Shown one piece after another: positions 4,413 to 12,810 of a DNA stretch of 64,000 bases (its first letter is position 1; each line of letters opens with the position of its first letter). Source of the stretch: DASXKD01 sp963703605 (GTDB taxonomy: Bacteria > Actinomycetota > Actinomycetes > Streptosporangiales > Streptosporangiaceae); assembly GCA_963703605.1 (NCBI GenBank), contig CAVPFC010000030.1, positions 62,001-126,000 of the forward strand. The letters are read 5' to 3'. Position numbers and translations under genes: made by a program. The notes below the pieces were generated by a model. The model made no database searches and was not told where the DNA came from. It was given only the letters and a program-made list of their open reading frames with translations.

Positions 4413-7016
4413 TCATGGATGCCACAGCGGGAGCGTTGCCAAATCGGTTACCGCTTCGTCGGTGTCTACATTATCCATTTCAGTACCCCCATTATATTGC
4501 CATGCAAGTGTCTGGCTCGCACAGGGCGGTTTCACTGCTTGGTACGCTGGCTCGTTGGCCTTTGTTGTCGGGTTGAGCCCGGGTCGATTCGTCCAGATGA
4601 ACGAGTTTGTTCCGATTTGGGGCTCCTGGGTTACCGCGCCGCAGTAGGCGCTACGGAAATTCAGGTTGCTCGGATTCGTATCCTTGGTGTCTGCATAGTA
4701 ACCGGGCTTGTAGTAGCCGGCATTGTATTGATACGTCTTCCCGTCGTAAGGGGACGTATAGGAAAAGGTAGTATTGAACTCAATATACCATGCCTTGATG
4801 AAGTCGGCACTGGTCTGAACGCCACCTTCGATATCTACGAAGATGGCAGTACCCTGGGGAATGGGAGGTCCTGCCCAGTGCTGAGCAAATTCGATGGCTG
4901 CTCGGGCATAGTTTTGGCCGCAGGCCTTGAGTTTGACCGCTTTCGTGGGATAGTTGAAGTAGACCGGCAGGATAGGCAGCCCGTTGCTGTGAGCGGTTGC
5001 CGCTTCTGATGGGATTATATCCTTGGTGTACTTGGCGTAATTTGCGCTCTGGGTACATGTGCTATTGGCGAACGATGTCTTCGAATCGCCGATATAGCGC
5101 CCCCAGAAGTCTGGCTTACCCAAGTTCTGCTGGATGCTGCTATAGAAGGATGAGGTGATACGCCCTTTGGAGTCGACACCCCACGGGCCGTAGGAGAACA
5201 CCGCTGAGGCTGGCTTGTAGTTGACCCAGTACCGGGGCGCGGGCTTGGCCGGTTTCAGCGTCGCGAACTGCCCGGAATGCTTAGCGTAGGTGGTCACTGT
5301 GAAGGCGTCGGTTCCTTTGGGGACGTAGGAGCCAAGGTTGTAGCCGAGCGTCCCGTCGAGGCTGGCCTTCCCGGTCACCGCCAGCTGGTCATAGTCGGTG
5401 CCAGCGGTCCCGCTGCTCTTGATATCGGTCATGAGGGTGCCGGTGCTGGTCTGGACGTAGTTGCCGGTGACCGCGATGATGCCGTCGCTGCTTGGTGAGG
5501 TGCCCGGATCGATGATTGCTTTGTTGACGACGTCACCGGTGACCGTGCCGCTTCCCGTCATGTCGCCGTCCCGCAGGGTAACGAAGGCCGACGTCGGCGA
5601 GGTTGAGGCGAGGGATCCGCCGTTGAGCTGGGTGTGGCCCGCAGTCTGGACGTAGCCGGGGTCGCTGAACTGGAAGGTGCCGCTTTTCAGATCGACCGTG
5701 CCGCTGTTGGTGAACGCGGCCCCTGGCTGGCCGGGCTGGGGGATGCTGAACGTTTTGCCCGCGCCCACGTCAACGGTGAGTGTGCCTTGGTTGTTGAACT
5801 GTGCGGGGTTGGCGCAGCAGCTGTCGGAGCTGATCGCTGAGCCTGCCCGCGGTGAAAAGGTGCCAGTATTGTTCAGGTGGGCCCCGCCACCGTTCAGGAA
5901 CAGCCCGGTGCCGGAAAGCGTCGTGCTGCCCGCCAGCCTGAGAGTTGTACTGTTCGTGCCGTCGGCCAAGAGCGATTTTTGATTGTTACTGCTAATGCTG
6001 GTGTGGACGGTGCTGGCCACGGTAAGGGACGCATTAGCGGTGCCGCCGGTTAGTGTTCCTCCAGTCCAGGAAAAGGTGCCGTTTCCTTGTATGGCCCCGG
6101 TTCCGCTCAATGTTCCCGCAGAGTTATTCGTGTCCACGCCGAGCGTGAAGGTGGTGCCGTTCGCGAGATTAACCGTGCCATTGAGCTGGACAGCGGCATT
6201 GTTATCGACGAGCAGCGTCCCGCCTCCCTCGAACGTGACGCCAGAAGCGAAGGTCGACGGCGCGATCTGCAATTCTAGAGTGCTATTAGAACCGATATTA
6301 ACCGTGCCCCTGTCGATAAAGGCAATCCCGTTAATAACGGAGTCTGGGCCGGGGCCAGTCAGTGGTGATGGTATGACCACACTTCCGCGGTTGACGAACT
6401 GGGCCAGGCTTACACAGCAAACGGTGCTTGTGATGCTTGAACCAGGCTCGAGGGTAAACGTACCGGTGTTGAGGATGCTACTCCCGGTGCCGGTCAAGGC
6501 CAGCCCGGTGCCCGAGACCGTCGTCATACCCGCGAGGTTGATGGAGGATTCAATCAACGATGACCCATTCTGGCTATCCCCGCTGATGGTTGCCGTGCCG
6601 CTAACGGTGAGTGGCGTTGATACCGAACCGTCGACCGACCAATTAAAGGAGCTGGTAATGGTCAGGGGGCCCCCAGACAGCTCAACGCCTCCCCCGGATG
6701 TTCCGGATTGTCTTGTCAAAGTCAAGGTATTAAGGGTGATCGCGGGCACAGTGAGATTAACGAACGCGAGTATGGGAAGAGGGGTAATGGTCGCCGAATC
6801 GTTAGCGCAGACCCCAGGGTAATCGCTGCTCGGATCCCAGTTCTTGGCATCGGTCCAGCTCGTGGCATCCCCCTTTGCCGTCCAAGTGTAGGACGTCCCG
6901 CTGCAGTCATCTGACGCCGAGGCGTGCTCTACAGGAGAGACAGCCATCTGCACGGCGAAGGCACTGAATAGGGTAAGAGCGGTCAGGATGATACGCACAC
7001 GGTTTATCGATTGCAT
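4413..7016 (-). CDS. Secreted beta-repeat protein with C-terminal Rv2525c-like glycoside-hydrolase-like domain
   Basis: 867 residues. An N-terminal signal peptide (hydrophobic IILTALTLFSAFAVQMAV, then ASA) predicts export. Residues about 35-600 are a Thr/Ser/Gly-rich repeat region of short beta strands (recurring SGTGL, NTGTFTL, TSGTLSG patterns) typical of beta-solenoid surface proteins. The last 250 residues (from about SYGPWGVDSKG, then FWGRYIG, IFVDIEGG, AGYYKPGYYAD, LAWQYNGG) match the TIM-barrel DUF1906/Rv2525c-like family, whose enzymatic activity is not settled. GC content is visibly lower than in neighbours, suggesting acquisition. It lies just beyond the tRNA array, convergent to it. 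Likely a cell-wall or extracellular protein. Confidence 0.8.
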   Translation of the reverse strand: MQSINRVRIILTALTLFSAFAVQMAVSPVEHASASDDCSGTSYTWTAKGDATSWTDAKNWDPSSDYPGVCANDSATITPLPILAFVNLTVPAITLNTLTLTRQSGTSGGGVELSGGPLTITSSFNWSVDGSVSTPLTVSGTATISGDSQNGSSLIESSINLAGMTTVSGTGLALTGTGSSILNTGTFTLEPGSSITSTVCCVSLAQFVNRGSVVIPSPLTGPGPDSVINGIAFIDRGTVNIGSNSTLELQIAPSTFASGVTFEGGGTLLVDNNAAVQLNGTVNLANGTTFTLGVDTNNSAGTLSGTGAIQGNGTFSWTGGTLTGGTANASLTVASTVHTSISSNNQKSLLADGTNSTTLRLAGSTTLSGTGLFLNGGGAHLNNTGTFSPRAGSAISSDSCCANPAQFNNQGTLTVDVGAGKTFSIPQPGQPGAAFTNSGTVDLKSGTFQFSDPGYVQTAGHTQLNGGSLASTSPTSAFVTLRDGDMTGSGTVTGDVVNKAIIDPGTSPSSDGIIAVTGNYVQTSTGTLMTDIKSSGTAGTDYDQLAVTGKASLDGTLGYNLGSYVPKGTDAFTVTTYAKHSGQFATLKPAKPAPRYWVNYKPASAVFSYGPWGVDSKGRITSSFYSSIQQNLGKPDFWGRYIGDSKTSFANSTCTQSANYAKYTKDIIPSEAATAHSNGLPILPVYFNYPTKAVKLKACGQNYARAAIEFAQHWAGPPIPQGTAIFVDIEGGVQTSADFIKAWYIEFNTTFSYTSPYDGKTYQYNAGYYKPGYYADTKDTNPSNLNFRSAYCGAVTQEPQIGTNSFIWTNRPGLNPTTKANEPAYQAVKPPCASQTLAWQYNGGTEMDNVDTDEAVTDLATLPLWHP

Positions 7017-7515
7017 GGTCTCTTTGCTCCCTCTCGAGGCATCCCGCTATTCTCAGCGTCGCCTCTCCTGAGCCTTCCGAAAAGGTCTGCAAGGCGTAAT
7101 GCCAGGCACTGCCCGCAGACGTCGCCCGGCCAGCCTGGCCGGTAGCCTCCCACACGGAGAAGAGGACTGGCCGTCCCGAACCCTGCTCCCAAACTCGCGC
7201 AACAGAGACGAAGCCCACACTGGCGGTCGCGATCCGCCGTACCGTACCGGTGTACCCCTGCGGGATCACCGGGTTCCGCCGCGCCCAGGGACTGCAACGC
7301 CCCCGGACGGGAACGGTGCCAGTGCCTCGAGGTCGTCGGCCAGATTGGCTCGAGCGTGTGCTCGGCGGCATGAGAGGAGAGAGGTCCAGTTGTCATCGCA
7401 GCCGCCTTCCTAAAGCTTGGGCGGCAGTTGACCAAGCAAGTATGAAATTCGCCGACCTCGCTGTCAAGGACAGCAGGGATGAGCACGGCGATTCACTGCT
7501 GCCGCACCCGCCCAG
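7017..7515. other. Intergenic region without supported gene
   Basis: 499 bases between the start of the secreted protein and a gene remnant. Open frames exist on both strands but none has a family signature or a good ribosome-binding site. It may hold decayed coding sequence. Confidence 0.4.
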
Positions 7516-7707
7516 CTGAGGCGGGGCATCATCGGCGACTCCTTCGCCGCTCACGTCAATAGGCAGCGGCTCGCGCAACTGGACCGTCTGGTCGACGCCA
7601 GCAACCTGCGCCCGCAGGAGGCGGTGTTGCCGCTGGATCAAGCGCACGAGACGCTCGCGAGCCCACATACCCGAGGCAAGATCGGGCAGTTAGCGGCGAC
7701 GCTCTAA
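7516..7707 (+). pseudogene. 3' remnant of zinc-type alcohol dehydrogenase / quinone oxidoreductase
   Basis: A 63-codon reading frame without start reads LRRGIIGDSFAAHVNRQRLA, then LVDASNLRP, PLDQAHETL and HTRGKIGQL before TAA. These match the C-terminal end of MDR-type NADPH:quinone reductases (LVDAGxLRP, PLxxAxEAH, xxRGKIVLxV). The catalytic and nucleotide-binding parts are missing, so this is a leftover of a deletion or insertion event in the island. Confidence 0.6.
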
Positions 7708-8116
7708 AACTAAGTCTCCCGACGCACGAGTGGCGCAGCGCATGCTGCCCTCGGCGCGCAGAAGACCCATATCTGCGTCGTCGGCAAGGGCCCCAGCAAG
7801 ATTAGCGAAGCCGACCATATCGGCGGTTCGCGGATGGCTTGGGGTTGCTATCTGTGATCGCCGCATCGGGAGGGCAGCCCCGCCCGGCGGCTGCCACTGC
7901 CGGGAGGAACTGTCCAGGCGGGTATGCCTTTACTAGGCGGCGCCCGCGACGTAGGCGGCGACGATATAGGTTGCGTGCCGGTCCAGGCTGCCGCGGGCTC
8001 GGTCATACCGGATCGTGGTGCGTGGATCTGCATGAGAGGCGAGGGGGCTTCGGTATGGCTCGGCTGCCGGCAACATCGTTACGTTACGGCGTATCGCTAC
8101 TTTGCGGAGGTGGCCC
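7708..8116. other. Region without supported gene
   Basis: About 410 bases before the methyltransferase. A short plus-strand frame (roughly 7728-7857) reads like coding sequence (THICVVGKGPSKISEADHIG) but has no start or recognised family, so it may be another remnant. Confidence 0.35.
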
Positions 8117-9037
8117 GTGTTCGAGACGAAGGAGCAGGTTGGGTTGGCTATCGGGGAGCTGACGAACGCGGTCTGGACGCTGAGCGCGATGGCGTCGGTG
8201 TTGTCAAGGGGCTTTGAAGCGCCGCTCAGCGTGGACGACCCGGCCGCCCGGGTCCTGGCGTCCTGCGGCCTGCTGGAGGCAACCGAAGCCGGGCTGACGC
8301 CGGCGCCCGCGTTCGCTGAGGCGCTCCGCGGCTGGGGGCCGGCCTTCGCTGACGGCATCCGCAGCACCCTCGGCCAGGCGGCGACCGCCGCCTTCCGGGA
8401 GGGGCACGGCGCAGACTGGGGCGCCTTCACTGATGAGATCCTGGTCGCCCAGGGCCGGGCGTCGGCGATGGGCGGCCGCGGCTTCGCCGTCTTCGCCATC
8501 CCCGTCCTCGACGGGCTGGCCGAACGTTTCGCCAGCGGCCATGGCGTGCTCCTCGATGTCGGCGTCGGGGTGGCCGAACTGGCCTGCGCATTCTGCCGGG
8601 CAGTGCCGGGGGCCAGCGTCGTGGGCATCGACCCGCTGCCCCGCGCGATCGAGCTCGCCGCCGCCACGCTGGCCCGCCACGGCCTGGCCGAGCGCATCGA
8701 GCTGCGGTGCCAGGGCGTGCAGGCACTCGAGGACGACCAGGTGTTCGACCTGGCCTGGCTCCCGCTGCCCTTCATACCGGCCGCTGCCGTCCGCGAGGGC
8801 CTGCCGCGCGTGTTGCGGGCCCTGCGACCAGGTGGGTGGCTGTTGCTGCCCGGTTCCACCTTCCAGCCAGGAGCCAAAGATGAGATCGCCCGCTGGCAGG
8901 TGCAAATGACCGGGGGCACCCTGCTCAGCGACGGCGAACGGGGGGAATTGCTGCAGGCGGCGGGCTTTGAGTCACCCACCCCGCTCAACACCCCGCCGGG
9001 GGCACCACCGATCCTGGCTGCCCGCCGGCCGTCCTGA
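8117..9037 (+). CDS. SAM-dependent methyltransferase
   Basis: About 306 residues. GTG at 8117 is chosen because GGAGG lies six bases upstream. Layout is that of small-molecule O/C-methyltransferases: an N-terminal winged-helix-like dimerisation region (VGLAIGELTNAVWTLSAMAS, VLASCGLLEATEAGLTPAP), then a Rossmann methyltransferase domain with motif I LLDVGVGVAELACAF (the third glycine of the usual GxGxG is Ala), a binding acidic residue in VVGIDPLPRAIE, and a late motif LRPGGWLLLPG. The substrate cannot be told. It stands alone in the island after remnant sequence. Confidence 0.78.
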   Translation: MFETKEQVGLAIGELTNAVWTLSAMASVLSRGFEAPLSVDDPAARVLASCGLLEATEAGLTPAPAFAEALRGWGPAFADGIRSTLGQAATAAFREGHGADWGAFTDEILVAQGRASAMGGRGFAVFAIPVLDGLAERFASGHGVLLDVGVGVAELACAFCRAVPGASVVGIDPLPRAIELAAATLARHGLAERIELRCQGVQALEDDQVFDLAWLPLPFIPAAAVREGLPRVLRALRPGGWLLLPGSTFQPGAKDEIARWQVQMTGGTLLSDGERGELLQAAGFESPTPLNTPPGAPPILAARRPS

Positions 9038-9503
9038 GCGGACCGCGCTGGAATCAGCCAAGGCTGACCGCACCCCCGCGCATACCGAACGATCAATATC
9101 GACAAGCTTGGCGAGGGCACTGCACTTCAGCCGACCCGCCCATCACCGATATCGGCTGCAAGCCGTCAGCCAAGGTTGATCACGGAACGTAGCCACGAGG
9201 CGATGCGCTCGAGGCGGGCGCCCTGCCGATTATTTGCGTCTATGACGTTCGGCTGCCGACGCTTGCATTTGACTGCAGATCTGTCATTTATGTGCCTGTA
9301 TGACGGCTTGCCGATGACCTGTACGGGTGTGGCTACGTGCTCAAGACGGCATCGGTGCTGGCGGGCACTTCCCTGCTGGGCAGCTACGGGGTTGCCGGCG
9401 CGGTGCCATCCGCCGGGCAGGGGTCGAAAGCCCAGGAGTTCGGGGCGGCAGCTTTCCAGGGGGCTGGCCGGCGAGGCCGGCCGTGGACAAGACTCCCAGC
9501 CGG
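9038..9503. other. Intergenic region without supported gene
   Basis: Separates the converging methyltransferase and beta-helix protein genes. No gene or RNA recognised. Confidence 0.4.
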
Positions 9504-9536
9504 GCGGTGGGAGCCCGGGCCCCGGGCTCCCACCGC
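9504..9536. terminator. Strong hairpin downstream of beta-helix gene
   Basis: Perfect 16-bp inverted repeat: GCGGTGGGAGCCCGGG (9504-9519) and its complement (9521-9536). It lies 20 bp past the stop of the minus-strand gene. There is no T run, so it is a terminator or mRNA-stabilising structure. Confidence 0.6.
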
Positions 9537-9556
9537 GCTGTCCCTGGTGGGTGTGG

Positions 9557-11146
9557 CTAGGAACTGGTGGTGAAGGACTGGGTGACGCCGGTGGTGGTGC
9601 CGTTGTTGTTGGTGATCACCAGCCAGTAGTAGTAGGTGGTGTTCGGCGTCAGGTGGCTGAGCGTGGCGGTGGTGATCACGATCTTGGTCCCGTTGCCGAC
9701 CTTCCTTGGGGGGGTGGCGGTGTAGAAGGGCGGCTGGGTGCTGGTGCCCCACTGGAAGTACACCGTGGTCGGCGTCCCGTTGGGGACGGCGAAGCCGACG
9801 AGGGTAGCGCTGGTGCCGGTCACCGACGCTGTGGTCAGGGCCGAGCCGAACGGCGCCCGCACCCGGTACACGCGTGTGCCCACCTTGGTGAAGGTGTTCT
9901 GCCCGTGCAGGGTGACGTTGGGGGTGGCCCAGATGCCGTCGGTGTCCCGCGAGATGGTGTTGTGCGAGACCAGAACGCTGATGGGCATGGCGGAGAACAC
10001 CAGGATGCCGGTGGTGGCGAAGTCCGCGCCGGTGTAGGGCGTGTCGAGGTTGTCGCCGGTGATGTTATTGCGGCCGATCGTGTTCCCGACGATCTTGTTG
10101 CCCTGCAGGTACTCCCCGCCGGTGTAGTGGGCATGGATGACCACCCCGGCCAGCCCGTTACCGGATGCCTCGTTGTGGATGACGGTGTTGTTGTACACCG
10201 CAGTCCCCGGGCCCGCGCTGGCCAGCAGGATGCCCGCGCCGCTGCCAGCCGCGTTAGCCTTGAACCCGCCCGTGCCGTTGCCGTCAGAGGTGTTGCCGGC
10301 GACCAGGTTGTCGAACACACCGCCAGCGCGGGGGTGGAGCTTGGTCACCACGTAGTTGCCATTCGGCAGCTGTTTGGCGGTCGCCGCGCCCGGGTTGTGG
10401 GACGGCAGGGTGATGCCGCACTCGTTGACGTTATCGACCGCGGTGTTGCCGATGATCGCGTTGTTGTGGGTAGGCCCGAAATCGTCGACAACAAGAATGC
10501 CGTCCACGTTGTGCTCGACGGTGTTCCAGCTGACGTGCGACCAGGCGGCGGTGTCCAGCAGGATCCCGCCCCCGCAGTCGCCCGGGTACAGCGGTGCGCT
10601 GCACCCCGCAGGGGGCACATAGCCCAGGTTGTTGTGATCGACCACGTTGCGGGAGACGGTGACCCCGGTCACCGGAGCACACGGGTGCCCGCTGGTCCCG
10701 CAGGTGCCACTGAGCGCCCCGCCCGGCACGACCGCAATCCCTTCACCCAGGGCGTTCTTAACCGTGAACCCGGTCACCGTCACGTGCGACACGACGACAC
10801 CGATCCCAAACGGCTTGCCCGTAGCGTCAACGGTGGCGTTTTCTCCCCGCAGGGTCAGCGGCTTCCCTACCGTCACCGACTCGGCATAGGTGCCCTTGCA
10901 CACGACGACGGTGCCGCCGGCCGAGGCGGCCGACACCGCCGACGAGATGGAGCTGTACGCGGCGGTGCGGCACGAGGTATCCGGGTTGCCGGAACTCCCG
11001 GCGGGGGAGACATACAGCACCCCCCCTCCACCACCGTGCCCGGCCGCAGCCGCCGGCGCCCATCCCGCCTGCGCGACCAGGGCACCGGCCGCCAGCAACG
11101 GCGCCGCAAGCATCCCTGCAATCCGTGTCAACCGGCTCACTGTCAT
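9557..11146 (-). CDS. Secreted right-handed beta-helix protein with C-terminal fibronectin-III-like domain
   Basis: About 529 residues. The start at 11146 is preceded by AAGGGGGG and followed by a signal peptide (LTRIAGMLAAPLLAAGALVA, then AAA). Residues about 45-400 have the parallel beta-helix pattern of NosD/pectate-lyase-like proteins (LYVSPAGSSGNPDTSCRTAA at the entry, then repeated N-x-I/V-x-x-N-T rungs such as SRNVVDHNN, IIGNTAVDNV, GNTIGRNNI). The last 90 residues (VYFQWGTS, LTPNTTYYYWLVITNNNG) form a fibronectin type III-like domain. Probably binds or cleaves extracellular polysaccharide; no catalytic residues assigned. It lies alone between two intergenic regions. Confidence 0.82.
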   Translation of the reverse strand: MTVSRLTRIAGMLAAPLLAAGALVAQAGWAPAAAAGHGGGGGVLYVSPAGSSGNPDTSCRTAAYSSISSAVSAASAGGTVVVCKGTYAESVTVGKPLTLRGENATVDATGKPFGIGVVVSHVTVTGFTVKNALGEGIAVVPGGALSGTCGTSGHPCAPVTGVTVSRNVVDHNNLGYVPPAGCSAPLYPGDCGGGILLDTAAWSHVSWNTVEHNVDGILVVDDFGPTHNNAIIGNTAVDNVNECGITLPSHNPGAATAKQLPNGNYVVTKLHPRAGGVFDNLVAGNTSDGNGTGGFKANAAGSGAGILLASAGPGTAVYNNTVIHNEASGNGLAGVVIHAHYTGGEYLQGNKIVGNTIGRNNITGDNLDTPYTGADFATTGILVFSAMPISVLVSHNTISRDTDGIWATPNVTLHGQNTFTKVGTRVYRVRAPFGSALTTASVTGTSATLVGFAVPNGTPTTVYFQWGTSTQPPFYTATPPRKVGNGTKIVITTATLSHLTPNTTYYYWLVITNNNGTTTGVTQSFTTSS

Positions 11147-11596
11147 GCTGCCCCCCTTGGGCGAACACGAAGGCAGGCCCCGGCCCGGTTGAGCGAATCC
11201 CCTAGCTGAGAGCCCCCTCCGAAACGCGCAATCTGCGCGTAACAGACAAGCCAACCACTTCGACGTCTCGCCCGCACCCCTAGCAACCAGGCTTTACCTC
11301 GCCCGCCCGGCCAGCCAACCCGCCAGACCGGCATGCCGCAGGGCGAACCAACAGTGCCCTGAGCCCGATGATCCGGCCGCCCGGCAATGGCGCGCGGCTC
11401 AACAGCCGCACCCCGATCGCCCTGTTCAGCACGCTGCAACACTTGAGCGCCGATACCGCCGTGACCGCGCCGAACGGCGGGGACGCGCGCGCCCTGTGCC
11501 ACGTCGGCAGTCACGCTATGTGATCAGGTTGCCTGTGATCCTCGCCGAGCCGTGCTGAATCGTCCACAGATAATTCAGCCGCTGGATGTTCAAATA
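11147..11596. other. Intergenic region without supported gene
   Basis: Upstream of the beta-helix gene. A 51-codon ATG frame (11367-11522) lacks a ribosome-binding site and a family match, so it is not called. Confidence 0.4.
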
Positions 11597-11672
11597 GCGA
11601 GGGCGGTAACAAGTGGTTAGGGTCCCGCCCGCAAAGCGGTATACGCCGGTTCGAATCCGGCTGCGGCTTCCA
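11597..11672 (+). tRNA. tRNA-Cys-like gene (GCA), degenerate 5' half
   Basis: The 3' half is canonical: T arm GCCGG-TTCGAAT-CCGGC, acceptor strand TGCGGCT, discriminator T and encoded CCA (11670-11672). The anticodon stem CCGC/GCGG closes loop CCGCAAA, anticodon GCA, with C33 as in several array tRNAs. The expected 5' acceptor strand and a pairing D arm are not found, so the 5' half is altered or replaced. The start is approximate. Confidence 0.5.
11636..11668 (+). repeat. Direct repeat copy 1 (tRNA 3' end; possible att site)
   Basis: 33-bp stretch covering the 3' anticodon stem, T arm and acceptor strand of the Cys-like tRNA. It is repeated exactly at 12022-12054. Such duplications arise at tRNA-targeted integration sites. 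Confidence 0.85.
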
Positions 11673-11828
11673 ACGAGAGGCGGCGGGACGTTCGCCCCCG
11701 TGTCTCCCAATGGGTGCTTACGTTGTTGAGCACGCGGCAAGGGCCGCTCCCCTTTCGGTGCGGCATACCTGGCCCCCAGCGTGCGTTGGTAGAGGTAGAG
11801 GCCTGACGTGTCGGCCCAAGGGAGATTC

Positions 11829-11984
11829 ATGACGACGACCCGCTCGACCCTCTGGCTGGCTTGGGCCTACGGCTTGTTTATGGTGGCCGGGCTGGTGGGC
11901 AACCGGGCGTTCCTGCTCGGCGCTGCCGCGATGGCGGTGCTGGGCATGGTCCGCAACCGCAGGAGAGTCTCAGCACCGACCTGA
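11829..11984 (+). CDS. Small membrane protein (51 aa)
   Basis: ATG preceded by AAGGGAG five bases upstream. The peptide MTTTRSTLWLAWAYGLFMVA continues into two hydrophobic stretches (about residues 8-22 and 29-40), ending in a basic tail VRNRRRVSAPT. It fits a small two-segment membrane protein with a cytoplasmic positive tail. It is the only gene between the two copies of the tRNA 3'-end repeat. No family recognised. Confidence 0.6.
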   Translation: MTTTRSTLWLAWAYGLFMVAGLVGNRAFLLGAAAMAVLGMVRNRRRVSAPT

Positions 11985-12021
11985 TCAGCGGCCCTGCTCC
12001 CTGCTGGCCATCACCGGCCGG

Positions 12022-12054
12022 GCGGTATACGCCGGTTCGAATCCGGCTGCGGCT
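12022..12054 (+). repeat. Direct repeat copy 2 (tRNA 3' end; possible att site)
   Basis: Exact 33-bp copy of 11636-11668 without the rest of the tRNA. It touches the stop codon of the next gene (12054-12056). Confidence 0.85.
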
Positions 12055-12752
12055 CACACGGCTGCGGCTTCTGGCAAGAGGTAGCTCACGAGCAGGTCGC
12101 TTAGTTCCTTGGGGTGACTGAGCGCGGCGCAATGACCGCCGGGAAGCTCGTCCGGGATGGTGCTCAGGCGCTGTTGTGCTATCCGCCGCATGAAGGCGGC
12201 GGGGAAGAAGTGATCGTCCTGGCACAGGATGAACTTGGTGGGCACGTCCGGCCACGCGTGGAGCGGCCAGGGCGTGTTCCAGACCGTCGTTGACTCCCCG
12301 CGCCCGCCCCTGCGCAGGGCTTCCTCGGCCAGCGGGCGCGGTACTCCGTTGTAGTAGGTGATGAGCGGATCGTCATGACCGGTCTTGCCGCCGTCCAGCC
12401 GGGCCTGCTGTTCGGCGGCCTGGCGGTAGCCCGTATTGGTCCACCATTCGCCGGGGGTCTCGCCGGGGGCGGGGATCATCCCGGCGAGCAGCACGAGCAG
12501 CCGCGCGGGGAGCTGGGCGGCTGCCAAGGTCGCGGTGAACGCGCCGTAGGACTGGCTCACGATCACCAGGTCCTGCTGGGCGCCGACCGCATCGATCACG
12601 GTGCCCGCGTAGTCATCAAGGCTCGCCGTGTCGTGGTCACACGGCAGGTCCGGCGCGATCGTGTGGTGGCCTCTAGCCCGCAACTCTCGTTCGGCCAGGT
12701 GCCAGTACCAGCCGACATCGCCAGCGCCATGAATCAGCACGAACGTCGCCAT
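12054..12752 (-). CDS. Alpha/beta-hydrolase
   Basis: 232 residues, a complete alpha/beta-hydrolase fold. FVLIHGAGDVGWYWHLAERE holds the HG oxyanion motif, VSQSYGA is the nucleophile elbow with the serine at about residue 88, Asp in FILCQDDHFFPAAF is the likely acid, and His in LPGGHCAALSHPKELSDLL is the catalytic base. The pattern resembles the small plant-type esterase/salicylate-esterase-like group common in actinobacteria. Its 3' end abuts the repeated tRNA segment. Substrate unknown. Confidence 0.85.
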   Translation of the reverse strand: MATFVLIHGAGDVGWYWHLAERELRARGHHTIAPDLPCDHDTASLDDYAGTVIDAVGAQQDLVIVSQSYGAFTATLAAAQLPARLLVLLAGMIPAPGETPGEWWTNTGYRQAAEQQARLDGGKTGHDDPLITYYNGVPRPLAEEALRRGGRGESTTVWNTPWPLHAWPDVPTKFILCQDDHFFPAAFMRRIAQQRLSTIPDELPGGHCAALSHPKELSDLLVSYLLPEAAAV

Positions 12753-12810
12753 AGCCGGAGACTAGGCGACGGTGCTGACAGCCTCGGGCTGCTGGGCGGT
12801 GGCGCGTGGC

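Noticed and set aside
9176..11209. 677-codon open frame antisense to the beta-helix gene
   Set aside because: The minus-strand product has a signal peptide, a recognised fold and a ribosome-binding site; the plus-strand translation is Gly/Val/Arg-rich without features.
11367..11522. 51-codon ATG frame near the Cys-like tRNA
   Set aside because: No ribosome-binding site, no family, composition like non-coding neighbours.
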